A stretch of DNA of 20,059 nt from the IMG/VR virus record IMGVR_UViG_3300032675_000164, positions 1-20,059 of that record. One strand, written 5' to 3'. The stretch's first letter is position 1, and each line of letters opens with the position of its first letter. The notes below the pieces were generated by a model. The model did no database searches and was not told the DNA's origin. It saw nothing but the letters and a program-made list of their open reading frames with translations. Positions 5,097 to 12,101 of this stretch are shown here, piece after piece. The translations under genes were made by a program, and so were the position numbers. This DNA is from a virus.

Positions 5097-5400
5097 TTTC
5101 TTGCATTTTTTCTTGAGTGCGCCCATAAGCAGTAATTCCAAGGATTGCCCCCATTGAAAGGTGAAAAAATCCAGCACCTTGCAATGTCAAAGGATTCCAT
5201 TGATTTTGGACAACTCCTTTGCCAAATACTTGCACCAAAGACCAAAATATCGGAGCAATCATAAAATCAAATATGCATACCGACATATACATCCAAGCCA
5301 TTGCTGGTCGCCATTTTGTATTAAGCCAATTTTGATTGTTATCTGCAACAATCACTTTTTCTGATTCAGATGACTCTGAAAGATTGGCTTCTTCGATCAT
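5083..5400 (-). CDS. Holin, GTA-type three-TM family
   Basis: The 105-residue product has an acidic, soluble N-terminus (residues 1-25), then NTKWRPAMAWMYMSVCIFDF (27-46), running into a first hydrophobic span. After a polar loop comes PLTLQGAGFFHLSMGAILGI (70-89), which forms the second. The WRPAMAW...LTLQGAGxFHxxMGAxLG pattern is what I know of the GTA_holin_3TM family (PF11351, from memory). It would sit in the cytoplasmic membrane and let the lysozyme reach the wall. The start overlaps the upstream stop as ATGA, and the stop overlaps the Rz start as TAATG. Two other small membrane proteins lie directly upstream, so which is the actual holin is not settled, but this one has the family signature. 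Confidence 0.8.
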   Translation of the reverse strand: MIEEANLSESSESEKVIVADNNQNWLNTKWRPAMAWMYMSVCIFDFMIAPIFWSLVQVFGKGVVQNQWNPLTLQGAGFFHLSMGAILGITAYGRTQEKMQEMTVK

Positions 5401-5750
5401 TTTTTTGTAGTAATGCTATCCGAGCCTTTGGTGACTGTGACCTTATCTCCATCTACAGTAACTGACATTGGTGGCTCTTTATCGGCAAGATGATCTAAAC
5501 GTTGAATAAGTTGTTGAATGACTGCAAACTCAGGCTTTTCTTCTTTTTCAGTAGTGCCTGAAACTGCATTCATCATATTAATTATGGCCATGATTGCACC
5601 GCCAGCCATACCAATAACTGCTGCAATTTTTGAAGAATCTAAAAAAATGCTTGCTGCAACGCTTATGACAATAATGGCAGTTATATAAGCCAATCCATGT
5701 TGCCCAATTGACTTTCCAGCTACTTCTTTTGCGCTATCTTGATCTGCCAT
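5397..5750 (-). CDS. Two-TM membrane protein of the lysis cassette
   Basis: I start it at ATG 5750, behind an AAAGGG site and one base after the stop of the 59-residue gene; the longer upstream frame would overlap that gene. The 117-residue product has two adjacent hydrophobic spans, about residues 20-37 (AYITAIIVISVAASIF) and 41-64 (IAAVIGMAGGAIMAIINM). A C-terminal cytoplasmic tail follows, with a short helix and a beta-like segment (MSVTVDGDKVTVTKG, 95-109). Candidates are a second holin, an antiholin or another lysis-timing factor. I do not recognise the family. Tight overlaps with the holin show co-expression. Confidence 0.72.
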   Translation of the reverse strand: MADQDSAKEVAGKSIGQHGLAYITAIIVISVAASIFLDSSKIAAVIGMAGGAIMAIINMMNAVSGTTEKEEKPEFAVIQQLIQRLDHLADKEPPMSVTVDGDKVTVTKGSDSITTKK

Positions 5751-5751
5751 A

Positions 5752-5931
5752 TTAACCCTTTGGAGATACCCATCCATGACCAGCAGCCCATAAGTAAACA
5801 AGGCCAACTAAACCAACAGAAAGCAAACCATTTAATGTCCATTTTCCAAATTTAGAAAATTGACTATCTAGCCATTCTTGCAATGCTTCTTTAATGGCTT
5901 CTTTTTGTATTTTTGGATCAAGATCAGACAT
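5752..5931 (-). CDS. 59-residue single-pass membrane protein, start of the lysis cassette
   Basis: Reading the minus strand from ATG 5931 gives an uninterrupted frame ending in TAA at 5754-5752. The start has an AAAGG site seven bases upstream, overlapping the stop of the gene before. The product is an amphipathic, charged N-terminal helix (MSDLDPKIQKEAIKEALQEW, 1-20), then SQFSKFGKW, a single hydrophobic span (GLLSVGLVGLVYLWAAG, 35-51) and a short end. Proteins of this shape, with an N-terminal helix and one TM, are common next to phage holins. It could be a regulatory partner of the holin or a pinholin-like protein. Its size is just below the usual cut-off for gene calling, so it is easily missed. 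Confidence 0.75.
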   Translation of the reverse strand: MSDLDPKIQKEAIKEALQEWLDSQFSKFGKWTLNGLLSVGLVGLVYLWAAGHGWVSPKG

Positions 5932-5940
5932 AATTTACCT

Positions 5941-6426
5941 TTAATAAATAACTTCAAATTCAACTATATCGCCAGCATTTAAGCCTGATGCAAATGTAAC
6001 GACATTATTTGAGGTTTCTGTGTAATTTAATGTATTAATTTGTTTGCAACCATTAACATATACAACAAGAGAATTAGAACCAACCAAATAAGTAAATGAT
6101 GAAATGGTAAAAGCAGTCTGACTTTGAGTGGCAGTTTGATATTCAGATCCACCGCTTCCTGAGGCATAAGTTGGCTGATCCCAAATTAGATTTCCATTAA
6201 CGTCATAGACTTGTTGTCTATATGCTCCAGCACCATAAACAATACATTGACCATTAGCATCCAAAACTACTGGATTAGTATTCAAGATAGTCATTGCTGC
6301 ATCTTGATAGGTATTTTTACGAGTAGTAGTACCTGGAATATAATAATTAACAGTTCCTCCCGCTAATGGATTTCCATTAGAATCTATAAACTGTTGCTTT
6401 GCATTTGGGATTAATGTTCCAGCCAT
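5941..6426 (-). CDS. Short tail protein with tailspike-adaptor-like N-terminus
   Basis: The 161-residue product begins like the virion-binding starts of podoviral tailspikes: MAGTLIPNAKQQFIDSNGNP, then GGTVNYYIPGTTTRKNTYQD (23-42), PVVLDANGQCIVYGAGAYRQ (52-71) and VYDVNGNLIWDQ (73-84). The strand order and the Y-D-x-x-G pattern resemble the P22 gp9 head-binding domain by eye. After a Gly/Ser linker (88-94), residues 97-161 form a second beta domain (AFTISSFTYLVGSNSLVVYV, then VNGCKQINTLNY and NAGDIVEFEVIY) of a type common at the ends of phage tail fibres. There is no beta-helix and no enzyme domain, so it is either a small fibre or adaptor, or a tailspike stub. It sits right after the gp16-like gene, as gene 9 does in broad order. 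The start is supported by GAGG nine bases upstream. Confidence 0.7.
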   Translation of the reverse strand: MAGTLIPNAKQQFIDSNGNPLAGGTVNYYIPGTTTRKNTYQDAAMTILNTNPVVLDANGQCIVYGAGAYRQQVYDVNGNLIWDQPTYASGSGGSEYQTATQSQTAFTISSFTYLVGSNSLVVYVNGCKQINTLNYTETSNNVVTFASGLNAGDIVEFEVIY

Positions 6427-6529
6427 GTTTGATGCCCTCTTTCAGTTCATTCAAGCGCACCCTAAACCATGCGCATTTTTATTTATTGCTTGTACCTATA
6501 ACTTCATTATCAATTTCAAAAAAGCCTTT
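6427..6529. other. Intergenic region upstream of the lysis block, no ORF
   Basis: At 103 bases this is the largest gap in the window. It separates the ejection genes from the adaptor-like and lysis genes. Next to the adaptor-like gene it holds a ribosome site and the hairpin at 6455-6474. Just after the gp16-like stop, on the minus strand, is GCC-N8-GGC followed by six T (between about 6519 and 6537). This resembles a very weak terminator, with a stem of only three pairs. I found no sigma-70 promoter with good -35 and -10 boxes on the minus strand. It may still be where late transcription is adjusted before the lysis genes. Confidence 0.4.
6455..6474. repeat. Perfect inverted repeat (hairpin) before the adaptor gene
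   Basis: On the plus strand, GCGCA and TGCGC are separated by ten bases, giving a perfect five-base-pair GC-rich stem in an AT-rich spacer. On the plus strand it is followed by ATTTTTATTTATT, so it looks like a short intrinsic terminator for antisense transcription entering the ejection genes. On the minus strand it lies about 30 bases upstream of the adaptor gene's start, and could be an mRNA leader hairpin. Confidence 0.4.
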
Positions 6530-8983
6530 TTATTGGCGCTGAGAAACTGAATTTGTGCCTACCCCGATCATACTTGGATAGAGCAATTCCATCAATTGCG
6601 GAGTGACAACGGGCTTTTTCGCCTGAATTGTCATTTGTGTTGGATTCAATAAATGCTCTGTTAAAGCATTAATTACCGCATCATTTTTGCGTTCCATTAA
6701 TGATTGCCAAATTGATCCAGCTTTTCCACCAATTACACCACCAGCAGCAGCGCCACCATATCCGCCCAATAATCCTCCAACAGTAGCTCCAGCAGCTCCT
6801 GACAAAGATCCAGTAGGCAGATGAGAAGCTAAAGTTCCCAATTTACCTGGCAAAACTGTTTCAAGCATATTTTGAGTAACTAAGTTTTGAACGGTATTAG
6901 ATCCCAATGATTTTCCAAGACCAACCTTGCCTTGTCTTTGAAGGTCATCGCGAATAGAACGTAAAGTGCTTAATTGATCAGCATCTAAGGATTTAGCTCT
7001 GTTTTTACCAAGAGATCCAATCTTCTTCTCGATGTCATTAATTGCATTATTAATTTTTCCAAGAGAAATATTGCCAAAATTATCGGTAATTTTTAAACCT
7101 TGGAGCAATTTCATTGCATCAATATCTTTTGATGAATCAGAATAATTCTCTAAATACTTGTCAAATCCCTTATCAGGAACTCCGTTATTGATTACTTTAT
7201 CAAGCTCACTTTGAACTGTAAGCAATTCTCTACTTGCTTGTTGAGCAGCAGGATTTTCTTTAGCAGCGCGAGGATCAAGCAAATCACCAATATGTTTTCG
7301 GACAGATTCATATAAATATTCAGGATCTGTATTTTTTGGATTTTCTAATTTAGATTTGACATCATTAAGAACGGTTTTAACAGACGATCTTTCACCGCCT
7401 GCACCATTTAAAATTGAATCAATCTTATCTAATACTGGCTTTGGATTAACATTTGATTTATTAGCCCATAATTCGCTTAATTGTTCATTAGCAGCTTTAT
7501 CTCGAGCATTAATTGCTTCATTTAAAACTGTTGGATTTTCTGCAGCTTTATTAAAGAAATTCAATCTTGCTTCTGCATTTGCTTGTTCTCTTGCAACAAA
7601 AGGTTCAGGATTAATATCGCGAATTGAGCGTTGCAAAGTGCTTACACCAGCATTATTGGCAAGTTCAGCCAATGTCGGAGTAGATCCAGGCACGATTGTT
7701 TGATTGACTGCATTAATTCCTTTATTGCTTGCAGCTTTATTAAGGATGTTTTGAGCGATATTTTCCGCGCCATTTTGTGTAAATGGATTAATTGCAGCGC
7801 CTGCAACATTGCCTAAATATTGACCAACTTTTCCTGCTGCTGGTACTGCCAAAGGAATAGCAGCGCCAACACCCGCATTAGTTTGAGCGTTTTGAGCGAT
7901 TTGTTGCCAAAATGGTTGCTCGCCTAAAGTTGGTTGAGTTAAACCATAAAGTGTTGATAATCCCGCACTTCCTGCAGCTTGACCGCCTAACTTAGCAGCG
8001 CCTTGGCCAAATTCTTGCAATCCTAAACGTACAGCCAAATTAGCAGCTTGTTCGCCACCTTGGGTAATCATCGAACCGCCACCAGTTGCCAAAGCAGGCA
8101 AAACCTCGCCAATCGTTGCACCAGCAAGCGATGCAGCATTAGTTGGGGTTTGGGCTTGATATTGCTTTTCCCATGCTTTTGTAGCCTCTACGTCAGCATT
8201 CGCAGCATTTTGAATGAGTTTGGCAATATCACTATTTGGAGCGATTTTATTGACACCGGATGCCAATAATTGCTCGAGCAAATTTGCACCGCCATGCAAA
8301 GGCGCAGCAATATGATGGCCAGCAGCAGCTAAAAAGTCCGATGGATTGCCAACAACGTCCTTGGCTTGTTGCAATGGCTCATTATTTGCGCCAGTAACGG
8401 TAACAGATGACTGTGGAGTCGCGCCAGTAGGTTGCTTAACAAAAGCATTAAATTGGTTCTCAACGTCTTGATCTACGTTTGCGCTGACATGAGGCAAAAA
8501 GTCTTTTGCGCGAGCGCCAGCTTCATGCGTAATGAGGGTGCGAGTAAAAGCAGCGTTTGCTTCGGGTATGTTTGGAATTGTTCCGTCTGCGTTTAATTTA
8601 ACCCCTGCGCTTTCTAATTCTTTTTTAAGGGTTTGTACGTATTTACCGCCCTGAACGCTTGAACCAGTTGTCGGATCACCATTGACCCAAGTGCCAACTA
8701 AACTCTCGGGAGTGATCTTTTGACCTTTCATTGCGCCTTGGCCAGCCAAATAAGTGCCTGCTAAAGCCTGAGTGTCAAAAACACCATCCTCGGGTTTTTT
8801 GTAGGATTTATAGATCGGTCTGCCTGATTCGTCTTTTCCAAGCAATATCCCGCTTGGATTGTTTGCATCTGCTGCAACTCTTGGGCTTTTCGCATCAGCA
8901 GGAGCAGTTCCTTTCGCCAAAGGAAGGGGAGTTTTTAGAAAAGAACTAAAAATCGAATCTTCAGAAAGATCTTGATCGGCCAT
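6530..8983 (-). CDS. Large DNA-ejection protein in the P22 gp16 position
   Basis: The 817-residue product is the last of three consecutive ejection-type proteins and sits where P22 has gp16, which it exceeds in length (about 609 residues in P22). The N-terminal 170 residues are soluble, with DTQALAGTYLAGQG and KITPESLVGTW (69-99), a start I associate loosely with phage internal or tape-measure-like proteins; no clear catalytic motif is visible. The middle has long helical stretches with two hydrophobic Gly/Ala segments (about 365-400 and earlier). The C-terminus has a Gly-zipper-like hydrophobic region (about 725-757) with ATVGGLLGGYGG and GGVIGGKAG, which could insert in a membrane. The role of forming a channel for DNA entry is inferred. 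An AGGA site lies before ATG 8983, and the gp20-like stop is one base upstream. Confidence 0.75.
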   Translation of the reverse strand: MADQDLSEDSIFSSFLKTPLPLAKGTAPADAKSPRVAADANNPSGILLGKDESGRPIYKSYKKPEDGVFDTQALAGTYLAGQGAMKGQKITPESLVGTWVNGDPTTGSSVQGGKYVQTLKKELESAGVKLNADGTIPNIPEANAAFTRTLITHEAGARAKDFLPHVSANVDQDVENQFNAFVKQPTGATPQSSVTVTGANNEPLQQAKDVVGNPSDFLAAAGHHIAAPLHGGANLLEQLLASGVNKIAPNSDIAKLIQNAANADVEATKAWEKQYQAQTPTNAASLAGATIGEVLPALATGGGSMITQGGEQAANLAVRLGLQEFGQGAAKLGGQAAGSAGLSTLYGLTQPTLGEQPFWQQIAQNAQTNAGVGAAIPLAVPAAGKVGQYLGNVAGAAINPFTQNGAENIAQNILNKAASNKGINAVNQTIVPGSTPTLAELANNAGVSTLQRSIRDINPEPFVAREQANAEARLNFFNKAAENPTVLNEAINARDKAANEQLSELWANKSNVNPKPVLDKIDSILNGAGGERSSVKTVLNDVKSKLENPKNTDPEYLYESVRKHIGDLLDPRAAKENPAAQQASRELLTVQSELDKVINNGVPDKGFDKYLENYSDSSKDIDAMKLLQGLKITDNFGNISLGKINNAINDIEKKIGSLGKNRAKSLDADQLSTLRSIRDDLQRQGKVGLGKSLGSNTVQNLVTQNMLETVLPGKLGTLASHLPTGSLSGAAGATVGGLLGGYGGAAAGGVIGGKAGSIWQSLMERKNDAVINALTEHLLNPTQMTIQAKKPVVTPQLMELLYPSMIGVGTNSVSQRQ

Positions 8984-8984
8984 A

Positions 8985-10406
8985 TTATTGTCCTGGTGCT
9001 TCTAAGAAACCTTGTTTAACCATATTAACTAAATCTTTTTTGAATTTAGGCAACGTACCGGCAGCATTTTGACGCTCAATAAAGCTCTTTTGTTGCGCAG
9101 GAGTCATTACTGAAAACACGAATGCATCAGGATTGATTTGTTTATTCCATTGTGACTGCCACTTGTTAAATTGGTCAGCAGGAGTGCCTGAATTTTGCCA
9201 AGCATAATCTTGAGCTTGACGCATTTTCTCGATGGCGATGTTTTTGGTAAGAATGTCCTCATTCGCCAATTTGGAGATCGATGGATTAGCATTACCAGTC
9301 AAAGCAGCATTCAGACGAGCATCTGTGCCAGTTCCAAGGCCTGCGGAAGCCAAAGATGCATAGTTGGTCATAATTTTCTTGAACTCGTCATAATCCTTGA
9401 TTTCGCCCTTGAAGTCTTTTCCAGCGACTTTTTCAACAACGTCAGGAGCAAGCGAATTCATAAATGATTTCATTTGATTGCGCCAATCAGTACCTGGGCC
9501 AGTCTGGACATCAGGATTAGCCAAATTCTCGCGAGCCTGCTCAAGATAATTGATGCGAATAGGCACGTCGGCAGCCACATCATGCAGATTTTGAGCAGCA
9601 TTGGCTTGATTTGTTCCACCAGTTGTCAATGCAGCTTGTTGTCCAGGGCCAAGAGTTGTTTGGAAACCGCCTGTGGATTGATTTTGACCGCCCATAGGCG
9701 CGTTTTGTGAGCCACCTTGAGCATTTGCACCACCCATAGGATTTTGACCGTTTGTGATGCCTAAAAGCTCGGCTTTGCTGACTAAACGCTTAGCCCCAGT
9801 TGAAGGATCAATAATTTCTTGACTTGGAGTCAATAATTCGATTTGACGAGCATTGTCTTGAGTGGCCAAATAATGTTGCCTGACATAAGCCCCGTATTGT
9901 TTTGGATCTTCAGGAATGCTTTGAACTTCTTGCTGAGCAGCAGTTGGAGATAAAACACCGCGCGTCATGGCATGAGCCATTTCGTTTAGGATGTCATCTT
10001 TAGTGACTTTATCTCCTTTTTGCATTAAACCGCCTAGACGAGCATTCCAATAATCGTTTTCTTTGCGAGCATTGTCAATTTTGGCATTTAAAGCCGTATA
10101 TTTAGCACCTTCCATTTGCTGGAGTTGTGTACCAATTTGCGGAAGATTGTAGGCAGCATTAGGATCTTGCGATAAAGCCTGCATGATTTGCGGAATATTG
10201 ACATTGCCGTTTTGATCGGTATTTTGTTGAATTGCTTGTGAAACTGCTTGATTAGCAGCCATTTGTTGCTGAGCTTGTGCAATTCCTACTTTATTTTTCT
10301 GAATGTTCATTATTTGGCTTATTCCAGCAGGAATCGCGCCAAAATCAGGCAAATTTTGTTTTGTAGGAATGATGCTTGGATCAATCGTTTGAAGATTTAA
10401 TGGCAT
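8985..10406 (-). CDS. DNA-ejection protein in the P22 gp20 position
   Basis: The 473-residue product lies between the gp7-like and gp16-like genes, matching P22 gp20 in order and size (P22 gp20 is about 471 residues). It is Gln/Ala-rich and mostly helical. The N-terminus has IPAGISQIMNIQKNKVG (26-42), and a low-complexity Gly/Asn/Gln linker with MGGANAQGG and MGGQNQSTGG occupies about residues 222-255. The C-terminal third is helical again, with DYAWQNSGTPADQFNKWQ. P22 gp20 is ejected with the DNA to help it cross the cell envelope. The identity here rests on order, length and composition, not on a sharp motif. Confidence 0.72.
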   Translation of the reverse strand: MPLNLQTIDPSIIPTKQNLPDFGAIPAGISQIMNIQKNKVGIAQAQQQMAANQAVSQAIQQNTDQNGNVNIPQIMQALSQDPNAAYNLPQIGTQLQQMEGAKYTALNAKIDNARKENDYWNARLGGLMQKGDKVTKDDILNEMAHAMTRGVLSPTAAQQEVQSIPEDPKQYGAYVRQHYLATQDNARQIELLTPSQEIIDPSTGAKRLVSKAELLGITNGQNPMGGANAQGGSQNAPMGGQNQSTGGFQTTLGPGQQAALTTGGTNQANAAQNLHDVAADVPIRINYLEQARENLANPDVQTGPGTDWRNQMKSFMNSLAPDVVEKVAGKDFKGEIKDYDEFKKIMTNYASLASAGLGTGTDARLNAALTGNANPSISKLANEDILTKNIAIEKMRQAQDYAWQNSGTPADQFNKWQSQWNKQINPDAFVFSVMTPAQQKSFIERQNAAGTLPKFKKDLVNMVKQGFLEAPGQ

Positions 10407-10415
10407 ATTGATTCC

Positions 10416-11360
10416 TTACCCTAACAAAGCGTAATTGATTAATTTATAACCATCGGAATCGGATAAAACCGCTTCAGGCATGATTTTTTCAACTTCTTGA
10501 GCCATTGCGCCAATAAATTTGCCAATGCCCCATTTTTTGTGAAATTTAGGCTTATATTCATATTCATAGATACGAATGCCCTTTTCATTAACTCCAACAA
10601 ATTTAATGTTTTGTTTGATTCTTGAATCAGATCCAAGAATGGATAATGCAGTCGGAATTAATGAAGATGCGCTTGCAGCAGCGCCACCAGCAGCAGCAGC
10701 GCCTCCACTTCCAGCCAATAATGAATAAATGCCTGCACCACCAAGGCCAAGACCTAAAGCTCCTTGAATAGCATTTGTGCCTGATTGACCAGCAGCAATT
10801 TGACCTTGAGCAATAGCGTTTCCAGCAGCAGTCGTGGAGTTATAAGCCCCTTGACCAACACCGGCAGCAGCGTTTTGACCAAGATTAAGCAGGCTTCCTA
10901 ATTGACCAGCGTTAGTCATATAAGTGCTTAAAGCATTAGCATATTGCTGATTGTAAGTATTTTGAGCCAAACCAGTTGTGTAGTTGGCGATGCCTTTTTG
11001 TTGCGCGCCTGATTGATTTAAACCAGTTGCTGAAGCCTGATTATTTATACCTTTAAGACCTTGCTGAAGAGTAAATTGATAGCCAGGGGTAGAAGCCAAA
11101 TTGCTTGGATTAAATTGAAATCCTTGACCTGAAATACCGGTCAAATTGCCATTTGCACCATAAGTTCCGTTATATCCTAAAGAGGTCAATAATTGAGGCA
11201 AAACTGAAGTACCAATTGATGAATAAGGAGCAAGATTCTGCATCAGCGCTTGTTGCGCTTGAAGTTGAGCATTTGCCTGCGTACTAGCTGCCGATTGAGC
11301 AGCACTCGCTTGCTGATTTGTGCCTAAAAGGTCTCCGATTGCATTTGTAACAAAACTCAT
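10416..11360 (-). CDS. gp7-like ejection protein with S74-like C-terminal end
   Basis: The N-terminal part (SFVTNAIGDLLG, then an Ala/Gln-rich helix and QNLAPYSSIGTSVLPQLL, 41-58) is typical of podoviral ejection proteins in the gp7 position. The middle is Gln/Ala/Gly-rich, with a hydrophobic Gly/Ala segment at about 201-243. Unusually, residues 244-314 look like a short peptidase S74 (intramolecular chaperone) end: SDSRIKQNIKFVG (244-256) and FIGAMAQEVEKIMPEAV (282-298). Full S74 domains usually have a longer C-terminus with a coiled coil; that part is missing, so cleavage activity is doubtful. The start overlaps the gp14-like stop as TAATG. The length, 314 residues, compares with 229 in P22 gp7. 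Confidence 0.75.
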   Translation of the reverse strand: MSFVTNAIGDLLGTNQQASAAQSAASTQANAQLQAQQALMQNLAPYSSIGTSVLPQLLTSLGYNGTYGANGNLTGISGQGFQFNPSNLASTPGYQFTLQQGLKGINNQASATGLNQSGAQQKGIANYTTGLAQNTYNQQYANALSTYMTNAGQLGSLLNLGQNAAAGVGQGAYNSTTAAGNAIAQGQIAAGQSGTNAIQGALGLGLGGAGIYSLLAGSGGAAAAGGAAASASSLIPTALSILGSDSRIKQNIKFVGVNEKGIRIYEYEYKPKFHKKWGIGKFIGAMAQEVEKIMPEAVLSDSDGYKLINYALLG

Positions 11361-11776
11361 TATTCACTCCCCATCATCACCATTGCATGATATTGACCAT
11401 CACGCAAAAATGCTTTAGAAATCCTACCTTCTTCGCAAAAACCGCATCTTTTTGCCAATTTTAAAGCAGGTTTGTTCCATTCGCCAATAGTTCCTACAAA
11501 TTTAGTTGCGCCTCGTTTTCTCATCTTTTCAAGGCATTCATAAACAAAAGAATCGACATTTTTTGCCCCTTTAAGCATGGCAATATGTATTTCTTTAGTG
11601 GTAGGTGTCAAATCTCTAAACATAATAAATCCATGCTCATTGGCAAAATAAATCTCGTTTTCTCTATATCCAAGTTGTTCTTTAGATATTCCATCAATTC
11701 GTACTGCATTCCAAACTCGATCATTTTGCATGACAGAATTTATAAAATTAGATAAACAATTTATTTTGTTATCCAT
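11360..11776 (-). CDS. gp14-like head-assembly protein of GNAT fold
   Basis: I start at ATG 11776, since a longer frame would cover the preceding gene. The 138-residue product has the end of a GNAT fold: CLEKMRKRGATKFVGTIGEW (81-100) and KPALKLAKRCGFCEEGRISK (102-121), then HAMVMM. The acetyl-CoA loop is degenerate; where active enzymes have Q/R-x-x-G-x-G/A, this has AMLKGAKN. P22 gp14 belongs to a GNAT-like phage family (DUF2824, from memory) and is required for head assembly. The position directly before gp7 matches it. Activity as an acetyltransferase cannot be told from sequence. It overlaps the upstream gene by 16 bases. Confidence 0.75.
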   Translation of the reverse strand: MDNKINCLSNFINSVMQNDRVWNAVRIDGISKEQLGYRENEIYFANEHGFIMFRDLTPTTKEIHIAMLKGAKNVDSFVYECLEKMRKRGATKFVGTIGEWNKPALKLAKRCGFCEEGRISKAFLRDGQYHAMVMMGSE

Positions 11777-12093
11777 GGTAAAGGTAATGTAACAATTGGT
11801 GGATTTGACAAAATGGCAAGTTGATTTGCCAATGATGTTTGGATAGTTGCCATTTGTTCCGCACCCATTGCAACTTGCAACCAACTGATTACATTTTCTT
11901 GTGTAAGATTTTGATAAGATATAAAAGTATTTCCTGCTTCATAAGTTAATGGTTGACTTCCATAAACAGTAGCAAAATTAGTTCCATCTGTACCATTAAC
12001 CCTCCAATGTATATTGGAAACAACATTAGATTGATTATCTAAATTAGGAAAGCAGTCTAATGAATCCACTATCCAAGTGTATATATTGTTCAT
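11761..12093 (-). CDS. Conserved phage tail-region protein (DUF7936-like)
   Basis: The 110-residue product has the pattern I know from a small family next to phage fibre genes: IYTWIVDSLDCFPN (4-17), HWRVNGTDGTNFATVYG (29-45), TQENVISWLQ (64-73), and the end NPPIVTLPLPWI (97-108). Its role is unknown. Its position between the tailspike and the gp14-like gene suggests a tail or fibre accessory, possibly a chaperone or a small baseplate part. There is no signal peptide. It starts at ATG 12093, eight bases after the tailspike stop, and its end overlaps the gp14-like gene. Confidence 0.72.
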   Translation of the reverse strand: MNNIYTWIVDSLDCFPNLDNQSNVVSNIHWRVNGTDGTNFATVYGSQPLTYEAGNTFISYQNLTQENVISWLQVAMGAEQMATIQTSLANQLAILSNPPIVTLPLPWITK

Positions 12094-12101
12094 TTTGATC
12101 C

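Noticed and set aside
5084-5245. Upstream extension of Rz
   Set aside because: It overlaps the holin gene; the start at 5083, giving a proper signal-anchor at the N-terminus, is better.
6491-6519. Possible promoter (TTGAAA/TTGATA and TATAGG) on the minus strand before the adaptor gene
   Set aside because: No pair of boxes has good sequence and 16-18 base spacing; the best -10 candidates at the right distance are GGTACA and AGCAAT.
7356-9710. Several plus-strand frames of 70-115 residues under the gp16-like and gp20-like genes
   Set aside because: They are antisense to long, continuous minus-strand genes, rich in Ser/Cys/Ile from reversed codons, and lack ribosome sites or recognisable domains.
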